Of a stretch of 64,000 nucleotides of DNA, positions 1 through 12,600 are shown piece by piece. Location: positions 1 through 64,000 of the forward strand of contig CAWWDR010000784.1 of the NCBI GenBank assembly GCA_963942565.1, in the 5' to 3' direction. The notes under the pieces were generated by a model, which was given only the letters and a program-made list of their open reading frames with translations, did no database searches and was not told the DNA's origin. The first letter of the stretch is position 1, and each line of letters starts with the position of its first letter. A program made the translations under genes and the position numbers. Source of the stretch: Maea johnstoni (Eukaryota; Annelida; Polychaeta; Spionida; Magelonidae).

Positions 1-2293
1 TGCAAGGTATTCTGGTATGGGTGTAAAAGTTTGATTGATCTGCCTCTCAACATATTGATCTGTAAATATCCAGCTATCTATAACTATACCCTTAAAGGAA
101 CGTACATATATACATACATGCACACATTCATACATATGCATATTGCAAAAAAAATAAATAACCAATAACCTGTTCATTCCTGGAATCTTGTGATAATTGC
201 TGTCTAGATCCATGATACTTTTGTAAATAGTTTGCAACTAAAATTATATATTCACAAAATATTTGAAGGAATACTTTGCTTAATTCATTGCATCATTTTT
301 CAAATATTCCTGACAATTGCATGAAGAGAAAAATCATCACAATAAATGGCTATGATGTTTAGACAATACAGGCAAAACTGAGTTCACAGTAAATTTGGTG
401 ACTAGAAAGTTGTTCCTCCAGTGGGTCATTTATTAGTCTAGTATCACAGATGGTGGTCGGGATGATAAAAAGCTGAACTTTCCCAAATGGTATCTCCGTT
501 ACAGTCAAACAGAATATAGGCCATAGCTATCTGGTGCTGTCCTGTTAAACATATCATGGGGATTTAACAGCTTAACTTAATCCTTAATAGTATGCCCCTA
601 TATCATGGTTCAAAAGATTATACATAACGCAATTGTAAAAAAAGAAATTTGGAGGGAATATATTTCACACAATCCTTCTTCACTTTTTCCTTAACATGTT
701 ATTTTGTGACATTTTCCAGCATCATCTACTCATGTAGGACGACAGCATGTAGACAAGCAACATGGTATTTCTGAGGTCATTAAACCCCTAACCTTGCCAT
801 GCTTCGATAGCCCAGCTGGTGTGACAGGAGAGCACATACTTTTCATTCAAGCATATTTTTCTCCATGTATGCGGAATGAAAAGATCAGGTTCATACAAAA
901 TATTTTTCTAAAAAGATTCTTGTTATGAAAAATAACTGCAACATGAGCCAGGCATCTAAAGATCATTGATTGGGAAAGGGCCATGCCGCCGGCCCATGAG
1001 AATTACATCAAAAGAAATATCAGAAATAACAAAGCCAGAATAAAAAGCCATGCTGTTTAAAAAGAAGTAGATGAAAATGGTCAAAAGCCATCTGTTTTTG
1101 TAATGAGCAAGTATAAAAGGATTAACCCATTAGAGTTCAGAGTTCCAATTGACTTGGAATTGACTGAATATTAAATCATTTTCAAATGAAAATATTGAAT
1201 AAAGCTTAGATTTCTTACTTAGTTTGTAGACAAGTTGTCGGTTTCGTTCTTATTGATATTTCTGATCATAAACTTCAAATGATGCTTTTGTTAGAGGTAT
1301 CAGCAAAATTATCGGCCTTTTCGGGGTGCTACAGGAATGAATATGTTATCGGTTATTAGAATGGTAGCATCTGGGGCTGAATAAATAAATAAATAAATGA
1401 ATAAATATACTAATAACTGACACGGGAAAAATGTGTATAGTCATACCTAATCAAAAGCAGGGACTCAAAGACAATAATGTAAATGAAAGTGTGCAAGACT
1501 TGAATACTGCATTGAAAACACATCTTGTTTCTTTTGCAATTTTGTACTCTCTCCCCTGTATTGTATTTCTTTTTGCATCCTCTATTTTTCTGTTTACAAA
1601 GTCCATGATCCCTTCTTCAAACATATATTTTTTAATCTATTGTACTTCACTCTTCAGTTGAGACCAACTGACAGCTAAGTCCTCTTCTGACTCATCTGGT
1701 CCATATTTATTTTTCTTGGCAGATCTGGATATACCTTAATTAAATACAACTTACTTATATAAGGCAATGCATATTCTAAATAAAATATATCCACAAACTC
1801 TCCTTCAGCATTTTAAGTTATCTCATTCTTGATAAGAAAGATTTCCAGACGAGAATCTTTCAAAGATTTTTTTCTGTCCAATACCATAGGCTGTATTTCT
1901 TATTTACAGCAACCAACTTTTGTTTGTTATATAACTAATCATATCTTTATGCAGTCTAAACAGATAGTTCGCTTACTGCCTCAAAAGAAATAAAAAATAT
2001 CTGAAATTCAATGTGTTTTTTTCATATTCATTACAAATTCCTATCATTTTGTTATAGAGCAAAATGAAAAATCACATGAAGAAATGGCACCATTGCCAAT
2101 CGATCCAAAACCTACGCTGGCACAAACAATATTTTTGATGGAAGCCAATTAAAGTCAAAGTAATGATATAAAAAGATATTTGGGTTCAGTGACAGTTACT
2201 CCTGAAATGGTTGGAATGTGACGAACGAATCCAATCCATCCAGACTCCAGGTAAAGACAAATCTATGTTAATTGAGTTGCATGATTAACTTAC
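1..2293. other. Non-coding flank, no gene seen
   Basis: AT-rich sequence without a convincing exon; open frames are short and lack splice context. It holds an ATAA-type simple repeat at 1381-1409. A TTAACCCATTAG motif at 1122-1133 matches the left end of the piggyBac-like MITE at 4723-4953, and a decayed right end lies near 1335-1350, so 1126-1345 is probably an old copy of that family. If the exon at 2294-2637 is real, the downstream part of its gene runs leftwards through this stretch, but I could not find a second exon. Confidence 0.5.
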
Positions 2294-2637
2294 TTTGTGT
2301 CCATGTGATGGTAAGCGGAATGATGGTGATGGTGATGTGGGTGATGGTGGTGGTGGTGGTGGTAGCCCGTGTAGACGTGGTGGGGCTGGAACTGCTGGTA
2401 CTGAGCAGCATAGTGGTAGCCCTTGCCCGTGAGGATCTGGTGCAGAATAGTTCTCTCCGCAGGCACATTGGCAAAGTCACAGGCACACTGGATGTACATG
2501 GAGGCATCGGGGCCGGATGCGAGTCCGTGATGATGCATCCCTGGCGCGCTCTGGTGGAGGTTGTAGGGCATCGCTTCCATGGCGAGCGAGCGATTCTCAA
2601 CTTTCCACAGTTCAGCCGCGAAGTGACTACTCTTCAT
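2294..2637 (-). CDS. Candidate first coding exon of an unrecognised His-rich protein
   Basis: An ATG at 2637 opens 114 codons plus two bases, ending at a consensus donor (ACAAA then GTAAGT; donor bases 2288-2293). The peptide starts MKSSHFAAELWKVENRS. It has a Cys pair in the segment YIQCACDFANVP near residue 50, then TILHQILTGKGY, a Gln/Tyr-rich stretch, and a His-rich tract broken by one Pro (around residues 92-107). His runs of this kind are common in disordered regions of animal transcription factors, but I do not recognise the family and assign no function. Local GC is higher than the surroundings, which supports coding. No signal peptide or membrane segment is seen. The -3 base of the start is T, so the next Met (MEAMPYNL, residue 20) is an alternative start. 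A TATA-like stretch lies about 420 bp upstream at 3053-3067. The rest of the gene would lie to the left; no further exon was located. Confidence 0.5.
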
Positions 2638-4055
2638 CTATTGTTTCTCCACTTGTCTCTCAAGTCCAAGATCACCCGCTAATAAGGGATCTTCCACCGA
2701 TGATGAAAATAATGGTCCTATTTCACCAACTCACCACCATTTACTGTCTGTCTATGGTCGGGTGATGATCTCCAATGACTTCTCTCACTGCTTGCTGTGT
2801 GGCGTGAGAGAGAGAGTGGTTGTTTGCCTTTCAAAGAGGTCGACGACGCCGCCGATAATAAGACTCCCGAGGGTGACAGGTAACCAGTCGTGTGCCAAGT
2901 TAACTCACAGAACTTCCTCGACCAATCAGAAGCCTCCGTCTAGACAAGCCTCCTTTGCCATTGATAAACTTATGATGCGACAGGTAGACTCAATGGTGAT
3001 GACGACAGTAATGGTGATGATGTTGATGATGATGATTACTCTCAACCGTCATCTATATAAATATATTTTTTGTTAGATCTCACTGTGTTGATAAGTGTTT
3101 GTGGTGTTCTAGTGGATAAGAGATTTCCTCTTCGCCAGCTGCCAGTGTTAGGTAAGTAACGCCACCGAGTTCCCATGCCACCAGTATAAATTGCAGGGGA
3201 GGCCTTGAACCTCCTCTATTTGTGTAGTTCAGCCTTCCTGGAGGCACGTGCTCTCCCCAGCTCCCATTGCTGACAATGTAAACAGAGTTCATGGTCAGCG
3301 GACCGCTCCATTTCTCTGAGGGGGGACAGGCAGTAGGCGCTGATCGATGCATGTCTCAATTAGCTGTCTCTCTGTACCACATGGCAGATGGGCTACAGAC
3401 ATTTCACCTGTTCTTGGGCTTATCCCACCACTCACAATCCATGTTCCTCTCATGAACTAGTTGTATCTGTGCCAGGGGCCATGTGTAAAGTAGGCTGGAA
3501 AGGTGGCAAGAACTAGGTATTGGGTCAAAAGAATGACGAGGAAAAAATAGAGATGTTGCGCAATAGCGATATCTACATAAAGATGTCTGATATATTAGGT
3601 TTAACAGGAATTTAGTAGATTTCTGTACTGGTTGGTTTTTGACAGCTTTTTTTATAGACTCTTAACTAGTGCACAAATTGCTCCAAGCACAGAGAATTCT
3701 TATTGTATTGGAGACTAGGATGAGAGCATCTGTCAGCCACACAGGTAGCATATCAAAAGAGAAACTACTCATAAACAAATTAAAAATATAAAGTATTATG
3801 ACCAACAGGATTTTTCTTTTGATTTTCAACACAAAATTTAGAGTTAATTACAACATATTTTTGTTTTATTAATTTTCCATAATAAGCTAATTATGAGAGA
3901 TTAAGAGTCATCACAATGTTGCCAAAAGTGCAAAAAAGATGCTCCTAAAGTTAAGGGTTAGGAGGAAGGGATGAAATAACCACACTAGTCACCAAGAAAT
4001 TGCTAAGAATATGCTCTGAAAATGCCAGGATTTCCTCTGAAGTCACACTATCCTG
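2638..4055. other. Upstream flank of the His-rich exon; weak repeat candidate
   Basis: Contains GATG-rich microsatellite-like sequence (2985-3042) and a TATA-like stretch at 3053-3067 that reads as a TATA box on either strand. 3096-3350 looks like an interspersed repeat: GTTCTAGTGGATAAGAG resembles a tRNA A box and GGCCTTGAACCTCC weakly resembles a B box, but the boxes are about 90 bp apart and I see no clean end or duplication. No gene is supported here. Confidence 0.3.
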
Positions 4056-4199
4056 CAGGGCTAAAAATCATTATTATTTTTTTCCACGGAGCCCAATTGC
4101 ATCTTCAAAAGCTACTTATAGGTGCTGTGTATAGAAACCAGAACATCTTTGGGCTCCCTGCAGAAATTGATTAAGGGCTCTGTCTTATTTTGAGCCCTG
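4056..4199. mobile_element. hAT-like MITE, CAGGGCT family
   Basis: The element starts CAGGGCTAAAAATCA and ends TATTTTGAGCCCTG, giving terminal inverted repeats. It shares the internal string AGCCCAATTGCATCTTCAAA with the copy at 7621-7799, so both belong to one non-autonomous family. The flanks (ATCCT before, ATCCC after, offset by one base) give only a partial duplication. It has no coding capacity. Confidence 0.7.
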
Positions 4200-4722
4200 A
4201 TCCCTTAGCCTATCTACCTCTGCAGCTGCCCAAAAGGACTGGCTATTTTTGTGACATCCTTTAAAAACAAGGGCAAACCACCACCTAACCACGAGTCATT
4301 GGAAACTTTGCCGCATACCTTGAGCTGGGACGTATGCAGCAAGGTGATAAAATGAGGCAACTCTTAACACCACTTGGTTTTTATGGTAGGTCTGTCCTTT
4401 TTTTAAAAAGTATTTGAAGATAGAATTTTCAAGGACTCAGATCATGATAATGCTTGATCTACAAGCATATTTTGGTGCATACTGTATATGTTTTACAGCC
4501 AGGCTTTGGAAAGGCCAAGTGTGCAGAACTATGAGTGATTACAGAGGTCTGATCAATGAGCCTGCTTGCAACTGGTGCGGATGAGGACTAGTGCCAGCGC
4601 TCAGCCAATGTGCTGCAGGCAGCCAGGTTACCCTCAAATTGCAATCTACACGGGGATTTTAGTATTGCTGGTTTATAGGTAATTTTCATATCCTTTTGTG
4701 ACTGGTTCCAGGTACAAGTTAA

Positions 4723-4953
4723 CCCATTAATCATAAATGCCTAAGAGTTATTTTTGAAATTGTCATCTGGATAGTTGATACTTTCGACAGTTTCTTAGGA
4801 AATGAAGAATCATCTTACAAAATATTTAAAGGAAAGGTGTCGGTATTGTTCTGATTAACATTTCTCTTTCAAACATTTCCCCAAACATACTTTCAGCTGA
4901 GAGATTTCAGCACATTTGTGAGGCTGATTTTGGCTGCTACTAGCATGAATGGG
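4723..4953. mobile_element. piggyBac-like MITE
   Basis: 231 bp bounded by TTAA on both sides (4719-4722 and 4954-4957). The ends are CCCATTAATCATAAATGC on the left and GCATGAATGGG on the right. TTAA duplication followed by terminal CCC is the signature of the piggyBac superfamily. It is non-coding and presumably mobilised in trans. Related ends occur at 1122, 6774-6789 and 9450. Confidence 0.75.
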
Positions 4954-5605
4954 TTAACATAATACCTGCTTTCATCTGGTGACCTTGCTTGCCAGGGAAA
5001 TAACCATGAGGCTCATTCACGGATTAGTGACATATTATGATTTCTGAACACTTCAATCATACTACTCATAAACAATTTTTTGCTTAAACTCAACTTTTAC
5101 ATTTTGGAGAAAGACTCAACCTTTTATTTCTTCTGCTTTTCCTGCGATTCTATTGTTAACTCAGCTAGTACATGCTGTGTTTGTTTATGGCAGTAGTTGG
5201 TATATAACTAAGGCTATTGATTTCACGGGAAAACCCACTTAACATCAGATGTTTACTGACTGGAGTACCAATATAGTGTGTGAGCAAACAAGTATAGTTG
5301 CAGGTACTCTAACATTAAACACTTTGTGCCTACAAATCTCATGTCAAGTGTCAATTCGGATCTTTGATACTTCTGAAATTTACTAAGGAATACAGCATTA
5401 ATCTACAAAATATTTTAAGGACTGTAGTTTGCTATTTAAAAATCCATTTCACCTTCAAATAATTGTAAACAAAAATGCTCTGATCTAAAAGATCGGGAGA
5501 GTGTAACCAATAAATCCAAGAGAAAAAAACAAATCTTGGAAGATATTTGAGTGAGAAATTTTCATCAGGACCCCAAAGGTATTCACAAGTGTATCATAGG
5601 TCCAG

Positions 5606-5848
5606 CAGGGCTCAACATTAAGGCTAGTCCCGTAGCCCCGGGTTAGTTATTGAAAGTCAGGGCTAGTAAATTCTACCTGTGAGTAGCCCTTAGGGGCTAG
5701 ATAGAATTAGAATATCAGCGCTTAAAAAGCATGAAGCCCTCCTTTAACATTAATATCAGGGCTAGCAAAAATATTTCAGGGCTACTAAAAGTTACGGTAG
5801 CTAGCCCTGCTGGGCTTATAAGGTGTTTTTTCTAAATGTTGAGCCCTG
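5606..5848. mobile_element. hAT-like MITE with 5-bp duplication, CAGGGCTC family
   Basis: Starts CAGGGCTCAACATTAAGG and ends CTAAATGTTGAGCCCTG, a near-perfect terminal inverted repeat. It is flanked by TCCAG on both sides (5601-5605 and 5849-5853). The interior is built of repeated GGGCTAG/CTAGCCC motifs in both orientations. A 5-bp duplication with CAGGG ends is reported for a subgroup of hAT transposons, so that placement is an inference. There is no coding sequence. Confidence 0.8.
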
Positions 5849-6375
5849 TCCAGTTGAAACGTGTGTAGGATACCTCCAGGCACAAACTATTATAAACTAT
5901 GTTCCAGGTAGCAAGAGGACAGGCAAGTTTACTGATGCAGATGCGCTGAAACAGACCACATGCCATGATGCCATGATGCATATTGAGATCATGCATGATA
6001 TGACAAGGGTTAGTAGCTAGTGTAGGAATTGATCAAAAGCACCATTTTGATCCACTGCTCTGAAAAAGACATGTGGCTCTCCTCAGCCAATGGGAGTCAA
6101 GCAGCCACCCAAGTTACACAACTAAGTTCCAAGGGCAGCCATGATCTTATAATTCTGGTTCAACTGTCAAAACTCAAGCAATATCTCATTTCCTTTGTAA
6201 CTGATTCTTTGTGCCAACAAGGAAGTTATTCGCGGAAATTAGCACAGGATGCAGTGCCATCTAAGGATGCATATATTTAAGTGATTTCTCCTTCAGCTGG
6301 TGAAATGGTGATAATGACGATGATAATGACGACATTCATTAAGAGGGTAATGGTTGTTTTAAAATGACGTTTCAA

Positions 6376-6640
<265 letters not shown>

Positions 6641-6773
6641 GCTTGGACACTAGTATCCTCTAAGGAACCTTTTAGAGAGGGAGGGAAAGAGAAATATTTA
6701 TGAAAGGAATGCATTAAAATTCCATCAATAGATACCCATACTTTTATAAAGTAAAAAAACAATTTACAACCTA

Positions 6774-7010
6774 GGCATGAATGGGTTAAACTTCTATTGA
6801 CCATTATGCCGCTGGTTGCTAATTTAGCTAATACAAAATGATAATAAAAACTTTCAGAAAATGACTGAAACCCTGGCATATGGTACTCATTTTAGAGTAC
6901 TCAGCAAGAGCTATCCAATGAATACCAACATGACAGGGTTTAGATGGTTTTCAACAATCTTTGGATCCTGAAGCTTAGGACAAAATTAACCCCAGCATTG
7001 TAAGGGTTAA
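6774..7010. repeat. Isolated piggyBac-like MITE ends
   Basis: GGCATGAATGGGTTAA at 6774-6789 matches the right end of the piggyBac-like MITE plus TTAA. At 6986-7010 TTAACCCCAGCATTG is followed directly by TAAGGGTTAA, so two inverted ends sit almost back to back. No matching partner was found for the first end. These look like remnants. Confidence 0.4.
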
Positions 7011-7620
7011 ATATCAAGATTTTCAACACTCAGAGCAATTAATACAATACCAATGTAATTATATGTCTTCGACCTTGAATGAAAGTGATTTTTTTGTCCC
7101 TCATTCAGTTCTTGAGGGGAAATATCCCAAAAAGCCATAAATCTTTGCCAGATTTCCACAATATAAATGTCTCCAGCAGTCACTCAGAGGCAAAATGCTA
7201 GAGGGAGAGTGTGCTGGAATGCTTGTGGTCATGGATACATCCGCAATCCTTGTAACCGTGCTCCATCGCTGACAGTGATGCATGGAGGGACGCGATACAA
7301 GGCACCGCCACCATCAAGGTCACCGTGACACAGGGCACCATTACCAAGGTCATCTTGCTACCAACGGCTGTGGCATGACAAAAAATCAGAGGTCAACAGA
7401 GAAATTTGTCAACAGGTTCTCGTCATTAAAAAATAGTGGAGCATTGTAAGAGCATACCTATAAATCACAAGCCGTATAGGTGGTTGTGTCGACATGTTTC
7501 TAAATGGAGTGAGGCATCTTGTAAACAGAGCTGCAAATCAGGGGTCACAGGAAAATGTGTCAACAAGTTTCTCAAAAAAGAATATAGAGCATCTGCACAG
7601 AAACATTTACAAACCATTTG
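7011..7620. other. Non-coding stretch with a small GC-rich duplication
   Basis: No supported gene. At 7293-7370 a GC-richer segment holds two related blocks beginning GGCACCGCCACCATCAAGGT and GGCACCATTACCAAGGTCA, separated by the near-palindrome GTCACCGTGAC. It could encode a short Thr-rich peptide on the plus strand, but no start or clear splice sites frame it. Confidence 0.3.
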
Positions 7621-7799
7621 CAGGGCTCAAAATTAAGTGTGTTTTTTTTTCAGGTAGCCCAATTGCATCTTCAAAAGCTAGCTCAAGTTGTTATGTACAG
7701 AAACCAGTTCATTTATAGACCCCCTTCAGAAATTTAAGGGAGCCACAAGAGAATTCAAGGGAGCCCTGGGCTCCTGGCACCCCCTAATGTCGAGCCCTA
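7621..7799. mobile_element. hAT-like MITE with 5-bp duplication, CAGGGCTC family
   Basis: Starts CAGGGCTCAAAATTAAG and ends CTAATGTCGAGCCCTA. It is flanked by ATTTG at 7616-7620 and 7800-7804. The interior matches the copy at 4056-4199. It is a short non-coding element. Confidence 0.8.
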
Positions 7800-8046
7800 A
7801 TTTGTCACTGCAAGGGTCACCTGAAAATGTCAAAATAAGGTGCCACCCAGGTCCTTAACTAGATAATCTGGCACGCAAAGAAAAAGTTTGAATTTATAAT
7901 CAATTCCTCAAAGTGTTACTGAATGCATGATTGTTTTTCATTAAGAAATAGGTATGAAATGGAAAGAAAACACACAGATTACCTTTCTTGATAAAATTGA
8001 AGCTTGTACCAGGCAGGCACCTAGGCATAGCACTAAAAGTCTAGAA

Positions 8047-8360
8047 CATGGTCTTAGCCAGCAGGGCGTTTGGGTGCCTTTTTGGACACCCAAACCATTA
8101 AAAAGCACCCCTCAGGACACCCATTTTTTTTAGTGTGGAATTTCTAAAAATCTCAATCTCAAGCTTATAATTGAATTTTTTCATCTCCTTGTAATTCCCA
8201 TGATATTGTTTAATGATATCACGCCTTATTTTGATGAATTCAAACATATTTATGGTTGAAATATGAGTAGATTGTGATCCCCCTTTAAAATTTGGACACC
8301 CAAAAATTTCACAACAGCCAATTTTAAGCACCCAGTTTCTAAATCCTGGCTAAGACACTG
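8047..8360. mobile_element. hAT-like MITE, GTCTTAGCCAG family
   Basis: The left end CATGGTCTTAGCCAG and the right end CTGGCTAAGACACTG are inverted repeats. The body is nearly identical to the copy at 57554-57875, which has a clean 8-bp duplication. Here the flanks are GTCTAGAA and G(AC)TCTAGAA, a duplication with two added bases. It is non-coding. Eight-base duplications and CA-G ends place it with hAT transposons. Confidence 0.8.
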
Positions 8361-9612
8361 GACTCTAGAACACACTGAATAATCTTTAGTAGCAAAAACG
8401 GTTAAGCCCCTGGAGCAGCCTTATTGTCGAACCCCGACACCAGGAATTTTGACATGTTTTTTGAAATGTGATACTGCACCTTCATAGCATTCACAGCAGA
8501 ACCAAAAGAAGCTTTTGACATACTGTAATACACCTTGCTAATGTCTTGAACTAAAAAGAAGTGAAGAAAAAATCCACCCATCCTAGTGGTCTATAGTTAC
8601 CACAATATTCTATTAACTGCAACCAATGTGAATCTGCCCACAGGCCATAAAGGGTCAGTTTGACCACTTGCTAAAATAACAGCTTCACCTCTGGTCACTA
8701 TACTGTCAAGCAACCACTTATCCATTCACGGGGACTTTAAGCCATGGCCCCTCCTGCCTGTCTTTTAGACAAGCACTTTCCTGAAAATCTCCTTTTAGGA
8801 CAGGCAAACATTTCTTTATAGCATTTCCAATCTTAACTTTTTTGGACTAAAACCCATGGCTCTCCTTAACAGACAATCTGAAGTGTAAGTTACCCGTTAA
8901 GACACAAAAGGCTATTAAATGTGGTTGGTATAGTGATTTGAAGTCACTGAGTACTAAATCTGGACTGGCAGAAATTTTGTAAATGCTGTTTTTGGACAGG
9001 ACCCTGTCTCTTCATAACCATAGAACCATAAAGTTTCTTTAGTTCTGATGAATACAGAAAGAGGAAGATATTTGGAGGGAATATTTTTCAATCCGAACTA
9101 TTTAAATCTTCATCAAATATTATCTTGACAAATATATCTTGAATCTATGTTTCAGAACTAAGAATTTTTTTCATAAGTGCCATTATCTAATAGAATCTTT
9201 GGGGAGGAAAGGGTAAATATTTGCTGGACTAAGCTTTTACAACCACTCCAAAGAATCAACACACACTTTACACCAGGTGATTTTACGGGTGAATGACAGT
9301 TTTACCAGAGGTCAGTATAAGTTCACATATTGGTCACTAAAAGGTTGACCACTAGCCACTGACAGCCTTGATACTTGTGAGGCAGAATTTCTAGGATCCG
9401 CCCTCAAGGCCTATCATCGCAGGATGGTTTTGTGCAGAACAATGACATGTTAACCCATTAGCATCGGGGTGTTCAATAAGTCTGACAACTTAAGCCTAAC
9501 TATCTAAATACAAAATCATCTAAAATGATATCTGAAGAGGTACTGTGAAAACCAAACAGGAAAAGAACTTTTAGACAAAATATTTCTCAGAACTTTTGAC
9601 CAGTTAATATGT
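8361..9612. other. Non-coding left flank of the satellite
   Basis: AT-rich, no supported exon. A piggyBac-like left end (TTAACCCATTAGCATC) lies at 9450-9465 with no right partner before the satellite begins about 150 bp later, so satellite growth or a deletion may have removed it. Confidence 0.4.
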
Positions 9613-12600
9613 TGTTGTTAATGGTGAGATAGACCAGTCAGACCCTTAAGAGCTGCCAGTGAGATGAAATAGACCAGTCAGACCCTGATATGCTGCCAGT
9701 GAGGTGAGAAAGACCAGTCAGACCCTTAAGAGCTGTCAGTGAGATGAAATAGACCAGTCAGACCCTGATATGCTGCCAGTGAGGTGAGAAAGACCAGTCA
9801 GACCCTTAAGAGCTGTCAGTGAGATGAAATAGACCAGTCAGACCCTGATATGCTGCCAGTGAGGTGAGAAAGACCAGTCAGACCCTTAAGAGCTGTTAGT
9901 GAGATGAAATAGACCAGTCAGACCCTGATATGCTGCCATTGAGGTGAGATAGACCAGTCTGACCCTTAAGAGCTGTTAGTGAGATGAAATAGACCAGTCA
10001 GACCCTGATATGCTGCCATTGAGGTAAGATAGACCAGTCTGACTCTAATGGACTGCCATTGAGGTGAGATAGACCAGTCTGACTCTAATGGACTGCCAGT
10101 GAGGTAAGATAGACCAGTCACTCTAATATGCTGCCAGTGAGGTAACATAGGCCAATCAGACTCTAATATGCTGCCAGTGAGGTAAGATAGACCAGTCTGA
10201 CTCTAATGGGCTGTTAGTGAGGTGAAATAGACCAGTCAGACCCTGATATGCTGCCAGTGAGGTGAGATAGACCAGTCTGACTCTAATGGGCTGTTAGTGA
10301 GGTGAAATAGACCAGTCAGACCCTGATATGCTGCCAGTGAGGTAAGATAGACCAGTCAGACTCTAATGGGCTATCAGTAAGCTGAGATAGACCAGTCAGA
10401 CCCTTAAGAGCTGTTAGTGAGATGAAATAGACCAGTCAGACCCTGATATGCTGCCATTGAGGTGAGATAGACCAGTCAGACTCTAATGGACTGCCAGTGA
10501 GGTGGGATAGACCAGTCACTCTAATATGCTGCCAGTGAGGTAACATAGGCCAGTCAGACTCTAATATGCTGCCAGTGAGGTAAGATAGACCAGTCAGACT
10601 CTAATGGACTGCCAGTGAGGTAAGATAGACAAGTCAGACTCTAATGGGCTGTCAGTGAGGTAAGATAGACCAGTCAGACTCTAATGGGGTGCCAATGAGG
10701 TAAGATAAACCAGTCAGACTCTAATGGGGTGCCAGTGAGGTAAGATAAACCAGTCAGACTCTAATGGGCTGTCAGTGAGGTAAGATAGATCAGTCTGACT
10801 CCAATGGGGTGCCAGTGAGGTAAGATAGATCAGTCAGACTCTAATGGACTGCCAGTGAGGTAAGATAGATCAGTCAGACTAATGGGCTGTCAGTGAGGTA
10901 AGATAGATCAGTCAGACTCTAATGTGCTGCCAGTGAGGTAAGATAGACCAGTCAGACTCTAATATGCTGTCAGTGAGGTAAGATAGATCAGTCAGACTCT
11001 AATGGGCTGTCAGTGAGGTAAGATAGACCAGTCAGACCCTGATATGCTGCCAGTGAGGTAAGATAGACCAGTCAGACCCTGATATGCTGCCAGTGAGGTA
11101 AGATAGACCAATCAGACTCTAATGGACTGCCAGTGAGGTAAGATAGACCAGTCTGACTCCAATGGGCTGTCAGTGAGGTAAGATAGACCAGTCAGACTCT
11201 AATGGGCTGCCAGTGAGGTAAGATAGATCAGTCAGACTCTAATAGGCTGCCAGTGAGGTAAGATAGACCAGTCAGACTCTAATGGGCTGCCAGTGAGGTA
11301 AGATAAACCAGTCAGACCCTGATATGCTGCCAGTGAGGTAAGATAGACCAGTCTGACTCTAATGGGCTGTCAGTGAGGTAAGATAGACCAGTCACACTCT
11401 AATGGACTGCCAGTGAGGTAAGATAGACCAGTCTGACTCCAATGGGGTGCCAGTGAGGTAAGATAGATCAGTCAGACTCTAATGGGCTGTCAGTGAGGTA
11501 AGATAGACCAGTCAGACTCTAATGGGCTGTCAATGAGGTAAGATAAACCAGTCAGACTCTAATGGGCTGCCAGTGAGGTAAGATAGATCAGTCAGACTCT
11601 AATGGGGTGCAGTGAGGTAAGATAGATCAGTCAGACTCTAATGGGCTGCCAGTGAGGTAAGATAGATCAGTCTGACTCTAATGGGGTGCAGTGAGGTAAG
11701 ATAGATCAGTCAGACTCTAATGGGCTGTCAGTGAGGTAAGATAGATCAGTCAGACTCTAATGGGCCGTCAGTGAGGTAAGATAGACCAGTCAGACCCTGA
11801 TATGCTGCCAGTGAGGTAAGATAGACCAGTCAGACCCTGATATGCTGCCAATGAGGTAAGATAGACCAGTCAGACTCTAATGGGCTGTCAGTGAGGTAAG
11901 ATAGATCAGTCTGACTCTAATGGGCTGTCAGTGAGGTAAGATAGACCAGTCAGACTCTAATGGACTGCCAATGAGGTAAGATAGACCAGTTAGACTCTAA
12001 TGGGCTGCCAGTGAGGTAAGATAGACCAGTCTGACTCTAATGGGCTGTCAGTGAGGTAAGATAGACCATTCTGACTCTAATGGGCTGTCAGTGAGGTAAG
12101 ATAGATCAGTCTGACTCTAATGGGCTGTCAGTGAGGTAAGATAAACCAGTCAGACTCTAATGGGCTGTCAGTGAGGTAAGATAGATCAGTCAGACTCTAA
12201 TGGACTGCCAATGAGGTAAGATAGACCAGTCAGACTCTAATGGACTGCCAGTGAGGTAAGATAGACCAGTCAGACTCTAATGGACTGCCAATGAGGTAAG
12301 ATAGACCAGTCAGACTCTAATGGGCTGCCAGTGAGGTAAGATAGACCAGTCTGACTCTAATGGGCTTTCAGTGAGGTAAGATAGACCAGTCTGACTCTAA
12401 TGGGCTGTCAGTGAGGTAAGATAGATCAGTCTGACTCTAATGGGCTGTCAGTGAGGTAAGATAGACCAGTCAGACTCTAATGGGCTGTCAGTGAGGTAAG
12501 ATAGATCAGCCAGACTCTAATGGGGTGCCAGTGAGGTAAGATAGACCAGTCTGACTCTAATGGGCTGTCAGTGAGGTAAGATAGACCAGTCAGACTCTAA

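Noticed and set aside
2272-2682. Overlapping open frames on both strands of the His-rich exon
   Set aside because: They are shadows of the minus-strand frame: the His codon run gives Val/Met runs on the plus strand and Thr runs in another frame.
3096-3350. tRNA-derived SINE or a 90-residue minus-strand gene
   Set aside because: The box-like motifs are weak and too far apart, there is no poly-A or duplication, and the frame has no splice sites or known domain.
7293-7377. Thr-rich coding fragment
   Set aside because: It is too short, lacks a start or clear splice sites, and is better described as two related GC-rich blocks.
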